Of a stretch of DNA of 64,000 bases, positions 1-10,456 are shown piece after piece. Under the pieces are notes generated by a model, which saw only the letters and a program-made list of their open reading frames with translations, searched no databases and was not told the DNA's origin. The stretch is taken from contig JAXRKN010000040.1 of assembly GCA_038502055.1 (NCBI GenBank), forward strand, positions 1,302,001 through 1,366,000, in the 5' to 3' direction. The stretch comes from Tanytarsus gracilentus (Eukaryota > Arthropoda > Insecta > Diptera > Chironomidae). The first letter of the stretch is position 1; the number at the start of each line of letters is the position of its first letter. A program made the translations under genes and the position numbers.

Positions 1-1837
1 TACAAAAATTTCCCATCAACTGGAGCTGCTGTCGAATCTGACCGAGTTGAATTTGTCGCATAATCAATTGACGCAAGTGCATAAGCTTAATTTTGAACGC
101 TTGGAGACCCTCGACTTGAGCTATAATCACATAACGTCTGCAAAATTATCGAAATTACCGAAAAATGTCGTTCACCTCAACCTATCGCACAATGAAATTA
201 CATATTTACCGAGTGACTTTATGAAATTAAAGAAATTGCGCTCACTTGAATTGACCGAGAATCCGTTGAACTGCTCATGCGAAACGCTAATGATACGTAA
301 CTGGATCACCTATCAACATGTTTGGTCAGATAAGATCATTAAATGTGCATCACCGCAATTCTTTAAAGGACAACCGTGGTTGCAAGCACGTCAAAATGAT
401 ATTTGCATCGAGGCATTATCGACAACGACACAACAGTCCAAGTATAATTGGGACGAGCTTGAAGATAATGACATTATGATGGGGGACGATCCGAATGCTG
501 GTGGTGGTGATGATGACGAAGATGGCGATGGACAAGATGGAGAGGTTGAATCTCCCGTAGGAAAAAACCACGGTAAATTTAAAAAAAATTTAAAATTTAC
601 TAAATAACTTAAAATTAATTTTTTTATTTTCTAAAAAGACACTGAAGAAAAATCTGAAGCTCCTGCTCCTGTAGAAGATGTTGATTATGATGATGAGGAC
701 TCACAAGAAAAAATCCCAGACATACCTATCTTTGATGACCCATCTCTCGATGAGGATAAAAATGAAACTGAAGTTAATGATGACAATAATGATGAAGGAT
801 TGGAGGATGGTTTTATTAAGTTGAGCAGCAGCACTGAGGCTCCAGTTCATAGTTCTAGCGAAAAACCTGATGAAGATTTAATTGAAACTAATAGTGAAGG
901 ATCAGGTGAAGTAGAGGAGACTTCTTCACCACAGAGTATTGAAATTCAGAGCGAAGGATCTGGTGATGATGATGGAAGTGGTGAACCGATAATTTTACCT
1001 GTAAATCCCGGTCTTGGCATCTTCCAAGATGTAACAACAACTACTGAAGAGCCTTTACTTAGTGGCATGCAAAAGGGTGTCCTTGGAGGAGATTCTCCAC
1101 TTGCAGGAGCCGACCCTAACGACAGTGACATTAATAAGGCTAAAGTTGAAGACAACACTGGCACTTATATTCTTCTTTTTATTATTGGAGCTCTCCTCGT
1201 GTCGCTCATCATTTTTGTTGCAATGAAAAACCGTCAAGAGAAACGCAACACAAGACGAGGTTACGATGTGGAAAAGATCGGAGCAACTGAACTTCAAGAC
1301 ATGGACAAGCGATTGTTGGGAAAGCCAATTGAGAAAAATGGAAATGGCAAGCATGAACATTCACCATTGATTAACGACAATAATCATCATCATCATCCAA
1401 AAGATCAAGGTTTCATTCCCTACACAGCACCAGCAATTACAGTAGATGAACCAATTCAAGAAGTGCCACAAAAAGAGAAAGAAAAATCTCAACAAAGCTT
1501 ATACGAAAATGGCTTGCCGAATGGCAATGGAAATGTTTTCGAACCAATTGAGCCAGTCCACAACACAAATGGTTCGGTGCCAAAATCACCTGATAGCGAT
1601 GAAGAAGTTTTTCATCCGGCAAATGACTCGTTAGATGCTCCCGCCGAGACACCTAAGCGTTACAGTCCAATGTATACGCCTATTTCACCACGATCAGCTC
1701 GCTACTCGCCTGTTTATTCACCCGAAACGGGAAGAGTTAAGATCAAATTGACCGAAACACCGAAACCCAAGACACCGGTCGTCGTAACGAGAAGTCGAAG
1801 TCGAGCTGGAGACTATGTAAACACGCCAAACAATTAA
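1..1837 (+). CDS. wdp: windpipe-like LRR transmembrane proteoglycan, 3' part
   Basis: The gene enters from the left edge: the frame is open from base 2 with no start in view. Two exons are visible, 2-572 and 639-1837, joined across a 66-bp GT-AG intron (573-638) that keeps frame. They give 589 residues. In order the protein has leucine-rich repeats (about 1-75), a C-terminal LRR cap with Cys-Ser-Cys and later Cys residues, an acidic stalk, three Ser-Gly sites set among Glu/Asp (EGSGEVEE, EGSGDDDGSGE), one membrane span (about 366-386, TYILLFIIGALLVSLIIFVA) and a basic cytoplasmic tail with repeated YSP/YTP motifs. Acidic Ser-Gly sites are the glycosaminoglycan attachment signal, and Drosophila Windpipe is a known chondroitin sulfate proteoglycan with this layout, acting at the cell surface in JAK/STAT and Hedgehog control. 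The symbol rests on architecture and tail motifs, not on an alignment. Confidence 0.85.
573..638 (+). other. wdp-like intron, 66 bp
   Basis: The donor is G|GTAAAT after a His codon and the acceptor is CTAAAAAG|AC after a pyrimidine-rich stretch. The split codon becomes GAC (Asp). Without splicing the frame stops at 605-607. The intron falls inside the acidic stalk, before the Ser-Gly sites. Confidence 0.85.
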
Positions 1838-1853
1838 ATCTTCTTTTCTTTCA

Positions 1854-1859
1854 AATAAA
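1854..1859 (+). terminator. polyadenylation signal of the wdp-like gene
   Basis: A canonical AATAAA starts 17 bases after the TAA stop at 1835-1837. A second AATAAA at 2058-2063 could serve a longer 3' UTR. Confidence 0.5.
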
Positions 1860-2691
1860 AAAAGTTTCTTTTTAAAAACGAATGAATGGAATGACGATAA
1901 TTTTATAAAAGATTGAGTGCTAAAAAGTGACGGCTGGTTTAGTGTGAATGAATGAAACATTTTTGAAAATTTTAATACCTTATATACGAAGTTTCAAGGG
2001 AGTCGCACATAAAGAGGAATTTTACTATCAAACGGCGATCAAAATTGTTTCGGAGCCAATAAAATTTTTATTAGTTTAGAATTTCGGAAAGCCAAATTTA
2101 AATTTTTTAGAACTTATTTTATAAGAAAATATTTTATTGCCATGAAAATCATAAAAAATTCCCCTCAGTGTGACTTGAAGATTATTTAATGTTCAATCAA
2201 AAAAAAATTCAACACACATTATTTGCGAGTGAAATTCAATTATCTTAATTAAAAAAACAAAAAATTAAAAATCGTATGTTAAGTCATTTCAACAAGTGAA
2301 TTATTATTGTAAAAAAATCGTGAGATGATCAAAAAGAGGAAGAAGAGTGCAATTTAAAATTTTCACTTTTCGTGATATAATTTTTGTTTAAATTTTTAAA
2401 AAAGTGTCGTTATATTTCATACAAAAATTAAAATATAAATGTTACAAAAAGTTAAAATTTTAAATTGTACTCATCTCGCTCAAACTATTATAAAAACAAT
2501 AAAGAGAAAAATAAAAATTGTAAAATGAATAAAAAAAGTTGTAAGATTTTATTTTTGTTTGCATGCAGGAATTTTAAGCATGCGGATATATGCGTTTTTG
2601 TTCGCATACATACTTTAAGCATGCGGGAATTTATCAAAGACACAGTAAAACTCACCAAAGTTCATTTAAGTTTTCAAAATACGTTCCTGAA
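1860..2691. other. convergent intergenic region, AT-rich
   Basis: This is 3' flank shared by the wdp-like gene and the convergent minus-strand gene ending at 2702. It is strongly AT-rich with several AATAAA-like signals. The only structure seen is a cluster of GCATGC units near 2561-2626. The small + ORF at 2465-2701 has biased, low-complexity composition and no domain, so it is not called. Confidence 0.6.
2561..2626. repeat. short GCATGC-centred direct repeats
   Basis: TTTAAGCATGCGG occurs at 2573-2585 and again at 2614-2626. A third related unit, GCATGCAGGAATTTT, lies at 2561-2575. Each unit carries the palindrome GCATGC. The repeats sit between two converging 3' ends. No function is assigned. 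Confidence 0.6.
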
Positions 2692-2692
2692 T

Positions 2693-2698
2693 TTTATT
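2693..2698 (-). terminator. polyadenylation signal immediately after stop
   Basis: Read on the minus strand, TAG at 2704-2702 is followed within a few bases by AATAAA (2698-2693), giving a very short 3' UTR for the small mitochondrial-type gene. Confidence 0.5.
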
Positions 2699-2701
2699 TA
2701 A

Positions 2702-3193
2702 CTAATTGCAAGAATTTATGCTGAAGGAAGTACAAGTAGATTTAACTTCATATGATTTTAAGCTCTCGAGAATTTTCGTCGGCGGAACTAAAGTTTTATG
2801 GTCCTTACAGTCGGCGTTTGGTAAAGGATTTTCATTAGAGCTCTCTTTAGGCTCTGAGATAACTATTGCAGGTGCTTCATTAATTTTTTCTGCACACGGA
2901 CTAAATTTCTCTTCAGTACAAGGTGATTTTTCGTAATTAGTATATGAAATTCCAGACATTATAGATGAATCTGCAATTGAGACTGTTCGTGGAGGTTCAA
3001 TGGATCCGCCAAGTGCAGGAAGTTCGAGAATTTTCGAAGAATTTTTTGACTCATTCGTCACTGTTGGTTGCAATTCGTTAATCGGTTCATTCCACCATTC
3101 CTTTTCAGGTCCTTTTGGCTTCTTTGATGAAAATCCTCTTCTTCCAAATTGTAAGGACGAACTTAAAATTTTGGATACTGAATTACGCAACAT
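2702..3193 (-). CDS. small protein with mitochondrial-type presequence, unrecognised
   Basis: A single exon of 163 residues. I chose the ATG at 3193 because the frame upstream offers only a TTG (3214) before a stop at 3223. The N-terminus MLRNSVSKILSSSLQFGRRG has Arg and Lys, many Ser and hydrophobic residues and no acidic residue, and ends in a basic RRGF stretch: the profile of a mitochondrial targeting peptide. The next block (KKPKGPEKEWWNEPINELQ) looks the most constrained. The rest is Ser/Glu/Lys-rich and probably disordered, with CTEE and CAEK motifs. The stop is followed almost at once by AATAAA (2698-2693). I do not recognise the family. A mitochondrial location is inference from composition. 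Coding status is supported by length and presequence logic, but no homologue was checked. Confidence 0.65.
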   Translation of the reverse strand: MLRNSVSKILSSSLQFGRRGFSSKKPKGPEKEWWNEPINELQPTVTNESKNSSKILELPALGGSIEPPRTVSIADSSIMSGISYTNYEKSPCTEEKFSPCAEKINEAPAIVISEPKESSNENPLPNADCKDHKTLVPPTKILESLKSYEVKSTCTSFSINSCN

Positions 3194-3253
3194 TTTCAAC
3201 TTAATTGCTGACAAAAAGAATTAAACTGACAAAGCATGTTTAGATGAAATATT

Positions 3254-3259
3254 TTTATT
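3254..3259 (-). terminator. polyadenylation signal of the LRR gene
   Basis: AATAAA on the minus strand 36 bases after the stop. It lies between this gene and the next ATG at 3193, so the LRR transcript could end before its neighbour, but only just. Confidence 0.45.
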
Positions 3260-3294
3260 AATGATATTTTTTGAGTAACTAAAATAAAAATAAA

Positions 3295-5896
3295 TTAAAT
3301 GCTAGTAGGACGACTCGTTTTTCCTTCATTGCACTCATCGGGAATTGTGGTGATTTGTTTTATTTCAATTTTGACAAACTCCCCACTGCTGTTGCTTCCC
3401 TGGCTGCCTTGTGAATTTTTCTTAAAATGATCGTCATGAATTTCTATCGGAGGTGATGATGTTGGTTGTTCTTGCTGCCTGGAACTTCCTGCACCGTCGT
3501 TAACTTTAATTGCTTGATTTTTTCTTCTTTTTGAGTATGGACTCTCACTGAGCACATTTGAGCTTTGATCAAAATTTCGAATCTCCTCAAAACTTGACTC
3601 TTCGATTGGCCTCTCAACTTCTTCTAATGGTTCGATTGTTGAAATAACTTCAAATGGATGGACTCTAGGCACAACAATCGATCGCATAGAAAGAACTTCT
3701 TCACTCCTACAGCGATTCCTTCTCAACGGAACTTCTTCATCCTCAAACTCCTCATCATCGTCCTTTCGATTTCGACGATTTTTGCCAAGTTCTTTTAGCG
3801 ATGCAAAGCTTCCATCAACGCGAGGCATTCGAATAGCATCGGAATAGCAAGGTGGTCGCGTTTCTCGAGGATCTGGAGCATCACGTTGAGCTTCTTGTTG
3901 CATTCGGAGTCGATTTTGCCGAATTCTAAAAGAAAATAAAGAAGAATTAATTTGTTAAAATTTTCAATTAAAATTTACATTTCCACTCCTTCCTCCACAT
4001 TTCTTTGTCGTTCGAGCTCTCGAGCTGTATGTTGACGTCCCTCGATGGCTCGTTTTATAGTCATTATCAAGCACATGCAGCCTGAGAAAGCTAAAATTAA
4101 ATTAAATTTTTAATATTTTAAAAAATTATTCCATTTTATTTTAAATTCAAACCTCACCTATAACAGTCACCATAAAGAACGTCCAAATTTTCTCTGAAGT
4201 TCCCATTGTCGATTGTGGATACCATGTAAAATAACAGACACTTTCCCATGTTCTTCCAGCTGCACTTTCAGGACTTTGGCACCTCAATGTCTGCTTTTCC
4301 CAAACTTTCATCGGTGGCTCTGTTATGTAGCTGTAAAATGGAAACATGTCCATACAATTGCAAAGCCATGGATTATCACCGAGTGATAAATCTGATAAAT
4401 ATGGATTCGACTCAAAATATTCAACACGGAATGGCGTTGTAAAGCGATTACCACTCAGCTTGATTTTTGTAATCTCAGGAAAGCCAGCAAATGTCGTGTT
4501 TCGTATTGTCGTCATGCGATTCATCGATAAATCGAGAGTCTGTAAGTTTTCAGCTGAAAGTGTTTCGGGTAAATCGGTAATCAAATTATTGGATAAGTCT
4601 AAAGATGTAAGCTCTTGAAATCCAGTCAGTGCATCGGGATCAACAGTCATGATTTCACACCAAGTCATGTTCAGATGTGTAAGGTATGGTGCACTGATAC
4701 GATTAAATCGACTTATATAGTTTCGACTCAAATCGAGCTTTGTAAGCAACTCATTTTCCTTAAAAGCATCTCGATCAATTTTCGGAATCATATTGAAGGA
4801 TAAATTTAAAATTCTTAAATGTCTTAATTTATTAAATGTGTTGGTGTTAATTGAAACTATTGAATTTTGTGACAAATCGAGCACCTCAACAACCCTCGAG
4901 TTGATAAAACTTTCCGCATTCAACTGTCGAATCATGTTCGCTTTTAAAATTGCAGTCGTCAATGCTGGAAATCCTTCGAGCTCAATGTTGTCCATGTTGC
5001 AAAAAGATAAATCAATTTTACGCAGAGAAACTGATGTCACAAATTCACCTTGCTTATTTTGCATGGAAATTCGATGATTTTTCGCTAAGTTTATTGATTG
5101 CAAATTTGGCATGCCAACCAACATCGTCGGTTGTAGATTCGTCAAGCGATTATTTGACAAATCAAGCGTTATTAGAGTGTCAGAAGCTAAATCGGAAATG
5201 CTTCGAATTTGATTGCCCGCTAGGATTAAATGCTTGAGCTCTCGCATCCCTTGAAGAACTTGAGCGCCTGAGACTTTTGTAATTTTACAATTGCTCAAGT
5301 CGAGCAAGTTGAGTGTGTTTGAAACTAAAAGCAAATTTTCATCATTTGTTGTAAAGCTCGTTAATGGATTGTGAGCTAGACTTAATTCTCTCAAGCTAAC
5401 TGCAGGCTCGAGTAATGTCCTTGGATTTATTGCTGACCAACTGCTGATATTATTTTTTGACAAATTTAACATTCCAAGGGTCATTAAACCTTTCAAGGAG
5501 TTTGACTTTAATCTCTGGATGCGATTTTCGGACATGTCAAGATATTGAAGGTACTCAAAGCCCTCAAGCGGAGGTGGTATGGCAGTAAATAAGTTATTAG
5601 AGAGATCAAGCATGTGAACCTAAAAAGCATTTTTAATTTAATGATTTTCATGAAAACTCTTAATTATTTTTGCGCATTTAAAAAAAATATGACTCATTTT
5701 TTTATCTTTTTCATCATTCATCACGTACCTGATTATCGGGAAATTCTGGCAACTCAGACATTTCTAAACCTGAACAGTCAACGAGCATGAGCAGTCCATC
5801 CATTGTGCAATGACAATCACCAGGACAATCGTCTGTTTCAAATCCACTGCAGGTAAGTGCAAGCACGTGGAGTGCAAGTATCAAAATTCGATACAT
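3295..5896 (-). CDS. LRR single-pass membrane receptor-like protein, complete
   Basis: Four exons (5896-5729, 5619-4158, 4090-3979, 3925-3295) join in frame through GT-AG introns of 109, 67 and 53 bp, giving 790 residues. It has a signal peptide (MYRILILALHVLALTCSG) and a Cys-rich LRR N-cap (CPGDCHC). Many leucine-rich repeats follow, about residues 57-471, with repeated LDLSNN/LNLS motifs. Next comes an LRR C-cap (NPWLCNC ... LRCQSP, about 472-520) and one membrane span (about 533-556) completed across the exon 2-3 junction. The tail is about 230 residues and charged, with PPCY (605-608), a PPxY match, and acidic and Ser-rich stretches. This is the plan of insect LRR adhesion/receptor proteins. 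I cannot name an orthologue. It is probably plasma-membrane and extracellular-facing. The ATG at 5896 is followed directly by a convincing signal peptide. Confidence 0.9.
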
Positions 5897-8800
5897 CTAT
5901 ATGGCGTAATGCATGGTAAAGTTCGATAAGAAAGATAAAGTTTTTTAACGATGATTAACTCACTGCGTTTGAATATTTGTATCGCGAAAATAGACCGCGT
6001 AGATAGTGATTACGAAAACTCTTATCAGTCGGTGGAATCGAATAGAAAAAAAATTCAAAATGGTCACTGAATGTCAATTTTTTCAGTGAATCTTTGCCAA
6101 AAAATTTCTTTTTAGTTCACTTTAAGTTTTATCACATTTTTTAACATGTCGACATCATCACTACATTTTATCATGTTTTAATTGCTTCATAATTTCATGT
6201 GTATTGAGGGGAATAGAAAATATTTTATGGGTGTGTTAAGATTTATTTTTATTGATTTTTGATCACTTCTATGGGTATTTGAAGTTTTTTAAATTTTTCT
6301 AGTTAAATATTTTATCACAACGTCACTTTTTGAAGCTTTAGATTTACTTGAATTTATATGGAATTCTATTTATGCAAATTTAAATTTGATTAAATTTTTT
6401 AATAACGATCCTTACGAGTCAAAAGTCACCAGCGAACTAATTGGTATGAATTTATTATTTTTTAACTTACTCTTATCTTAAAGATAACGGAAATGATATC
6501 GACGCGATAAGAATATTTTCATTAGTATGAACATTAACAAAAAGAAACTCATACTACATTTCAGGATGAATTTGAAAATTATTTTAACTGTTAAAATCAA
6601 ATTTACAAGATGTTTAATTAATTAATTAAAGAGATGTTTTTGGAGAGTACGATATGAAGTAAAAGTTAGTGAGCAATAGAGTTTAAAATCACTGAATCTA
6701 ACAGCTCACATTCAAATTAATTCAGTCGTTTAAATTTAAATTTAATTGGACTTTCTTATCGCCACAACCAAAAATAATATTCAAAAAAAATCACCCTCGG
6801 TTTCATCCGAAGAAGTAAGTCAAGTCCAATTCATTAACTTAATTAATTCGTATTAAAACATAAAAATGAGAAATCACATAAAGCGGAGAGGTTTGTATGA
6901 TATTAATGATAATTTTTACTCATTCCGTTTCTGCTGCCGGTTGGTCAAATGCGAGAGGAAATTATGATGATTATTTGTCTTGTCTTTTACCGCCATAAAA
7001 GGCAGATCAAAAGATATTTTCCATAATAAGAAGAATATTTGCTTTCGTAAATTAAATTGAATGTGAAAATATATATAAAAAGTGGACAATATTTGCTTAA
7101 TGATGAGGAATATCTTGAGAGAAGTTTGCAAGAAGGGTAAAAGATTTTTCACCCTCATATGTGAAAATTACTCTGCATTGTGCGTGTGTGGTTTATGCTT
7201 TGATAAATATAAATTAAATAATTTTTTACTTCATGACTTAAGAAAATTTTTTCTCTAAAATTTTGGCTATTTTTGCACATTTAAACTTTATCAATTCGAC
7301 AATTGTCATTTTCTGAAATTCAAGGACTGGCCTGTAAAATTCTTAGCAGATCTCTAACTTAAATACTCAATGGTTTTAAAAGCTTGAAACTCTCTCACAT
7401 ACTTCATAAAATTTCAATTACATTCCAAGCACATCCCTTAAACATTACTCTTAATTAGTATTAAATGAAATGTGAGCAACTCTCTCAGTATAATCATAAA
7501 AATAATTCCCATTGACTTCTCTCATCAGCAACTTCACATAAATATAGTTTTTATATGGGGCGATGCTTAAACATCTTCATATATGATATGCTATGAGAGC
7601 ATGAAAATATAATCTATGTGGAAAATTATACGAGAGGAAGATGAAAAACAGCTCAACCATAAAAATAAACATTCGGTCAAAAGAAATCTCTCGAAGAGAC
7701 TTTTGCTGTTTGCAAAAAGGACAAATTTTCTCTCTCTTTCTTCTGCTTTCATAATTCCAATAATTAACTGAGTTTTCTGCTTCTTATTTCTTTACTTTTA
7801 TGCCCAATTAAAAGGAATTTATATTTGTATCATTTCTATAATATTTGCAAGAAAAATTACTTCAGGTCCAGGAGAGATTACAATTTTCCTTTAAGGGATC
7901 AATATCAAGTGGAAAATGGGTTGGAGAGAAGACGCTGTAAAGCAGCTTTGTTGACTGCATATTCCAGCATTTTGAAACAATCATAAATCTATCAACTTAT
8001 GATGAGTACGAATGTCCACTTTTGGGATTTATTTTTCTTCTTCTTGTCCTTGTACTCAGACAAGATTGGATGATTTTGATGATGCAAGAAGAAAATAGTT
8101 AGACTTGACATATTTAAAATTTATTAATAAAAATAATGTTGAAAAATTTAATAGTTTTGAAAGTTTTTCGATTGTAAAATTTCCACTTCTCAAATTAACT
8201 CCGCATTATTGACTTTCAATTTTCAACTGATCACACAAAGGGGCAATCGAGAGGTTTTTAAAGTCAAATAAAAGAAAATAAATCACATCACACAAAAAAG
8301 GGGTTTGATATTTTTATTCTGTCGACAAAATCACAGCAAATTGCTGTAGAGAGGAAAATTCGTGCTCCGGAAAATGAAGTGAAATGTGCTCTCGGCAAAA
8401 TGTTCTGAGAGGGATAATAAAAATCCGAAAATCCAACCCCTCTCTTCGCTGTGTTGCATGTATACGATTTTCCGCAACAACACGACACGAGAGAGGAAAA
8501 TATTTTTGTTATGTTCTGAGGCTTACCATTTATTATTGGCGTGTTTAGTTGAATAAAGACGACCTGTTGCTTACGTCAATTTTGGAGAGGCATTTTTACG
8601 TTGATTTTTCTCTCTTTATTGAAATGCTTTTGATGAATTATTTCTAGAAAAAAAACTATTCAAGAAAATTCCAAAATTTCAAAGGAAGATTTAGAAATGC
8701 TGCAGCGAAATAAAATATCGAGGCGGAATTTAAATATTTTCGCTATTTTTATTATGAGAAATTTTATTTCGCTTTTTATCACAAAAATGACGCAATTCGA

Positions 8801-10380
8801 CAATAAATTAAAAAATAAATGTTTCTGCTTTGCTCCACAAATTCCATCCTTATTTTTATTTTTTGTGTGAAAAATGCCTTGAATAGAAAAGAGAAAGAAA
8901 AAAAGACATAAAGAGAAATCAAGATATCTCGATCCGCGAGAAAATCTTCATGAGCATCAAATCATTTTATTTTTGTGGTTTGTGAAAAATGTATTTCAAG
9001 TTTACAAGGGATGGAACATATTAGTGTCAAATAATTATGCATAAAAAATTGTTTACGCATGATGAATAATTCAAGCATAAATTCTATCCATCTTTTTTTT
9101 TTTTTTAAATTTTATTTTTAATGTTTGCTTCCTTTTGTCAAATTTTGCTTTGCAGGAATAATTTTGGGGTAAACTTTTTGTTTCCCTTTTTTTATATATT
9201 TTGATTTTTTTTTTTTAATTTATTTGTTCCTTAAAATCTTCCTCTAAAATTTAAATTCCCCTCTTCCCTTCCAAATATTTATCTTTTTCCATATAAAATG
9301 GGGTAAAATGTTAATTTTTTTTGAAAATTTTTATTTTTTTGCTGGTAAAAAAGTACGTATACCTGAACCAGTGTGCAATAAAGTCTTTTAAAACGAGCGA
9401 ATAAAAAAATGTTGTGAGGTATTAGATAAAGAAACAAGAGAGAGAAAAATGTGACACTTATGAAATGCCAAACAAACCATAATCATAAATAAGAGCGGAA
9501 AAAATTCTTTCGTCTCTTATCTTAAGCGATTTTTTGGTTTCTTTTTATTGGTTTAAATGTGCGCTTTTTGTTGTTGGAAAAATTATCATAAAGAGTGGGC
9601 AATAAAAATATTAGAATTATGAGTTTTTTGAAATTCAATCAGATTTAAATTTAATTTTCGGTATTATTTCATTTTTGGCTGACCTCAGTGAGGTGCATTA
9701 AATTTATTTATTTTCGCAAACCGCTGAGTTGACAATTTCTTTTATATACATTTTCAATTTTCTTTCTCTGACTCGTGCACAAAAAATATTGATAAGAAGA
9801 AATAACCAGGAAATTAACTTTTTCTTCATCGTCTTCATGATTAAATAACACATTATCATTTCACGCTCGTTCACCATCAACAGAAATTCATTTATTGAAA
9901 AAGATTAATGATAAAAATTATTATATGCGAGAATGTCAAAAGTGAGATGTGGCATTATGCATTCACAATTGAATGGCTTCGGCGCGCTTTTCATGAAATT
10001 TTGACTCGATTTGAATTTATCGAAAATAATTAAATTTATTAGGAAATCATAAAAATGTGAAGAGATATCATTTTTGACATGCCAAAATGATGATGATGTC
10101 TCTCTCATAAAATTAGCATATTTGTCGCTACAAAAAAATTTAGATAATCTTTGGAGGGGAAGATGAATGCAAATAAAATACAAAAAAATTGCTCAAGACT
10201 GACATTTGTGGCCTTCGGTATCTCGCAATATTTCCTTATCACCATTAGTGAATATTTATAGCACACGGGTAACTACTGCACTATAAAGTTTTTCAATTTA
10301 TGAGAAATTATGGCGAGAAGCGAAAATTTTTCCTCATCGCACAACGAGTTTCGTGATAAGAGTTTAAAATGCATGCAAAT
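5897..10380. other. intergenic region, no gene supported
   Basis: About 4.5 kb of AT-rich DNA upstream of the LRR gene and downstream of the MATH-BTB gene. Both strands are broken by frequent stops; the ORFs at 6916-7158, 8288-8488 and 9905-10183 have no recognisable domain or splice partners. The first 900 bp carry several GATA-type motifs (for example GATAAG at 5925, CTTATC at 6021, and TTATCT and AGATAA around 6474-6487) and may hold the LRR promoter. Confidence 0.6.
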
Positions 10381-10382
10381 AA

Positions 10383-10388
10383 TTTATT
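10383..10388 (-). terminator. polyadenylation signal of the MATH-BTB gene
   Basis: AATAAA on the minus strand about 70 bases after the TAA stop at 10459-10457. The spacing is suitable for 3' end formation. Confidence 0.5.
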
Positions 10389-10456
10389 TCCAGCAGACTT
10401 ATAAATGATGATGAGCATATTTCTCCATTTTCCATAAAGAATTTTAATAAATTTTC

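Noticed and set aside
1055..1652. Minus-strand ORFs under the wdp-like coding exon
   Set aside because: Shadow frames of a well-supported + strand exon.
2465..2701. 78-codon + ORF after wdp
   Set aside because: AT-rich codons, no domain, located in convergent 3' flanks.
4248..5237. Plus-strand ORFs opposite the LRR exon
   Set aside because: Antisense shadows of the leucine-rich-repeat exon.
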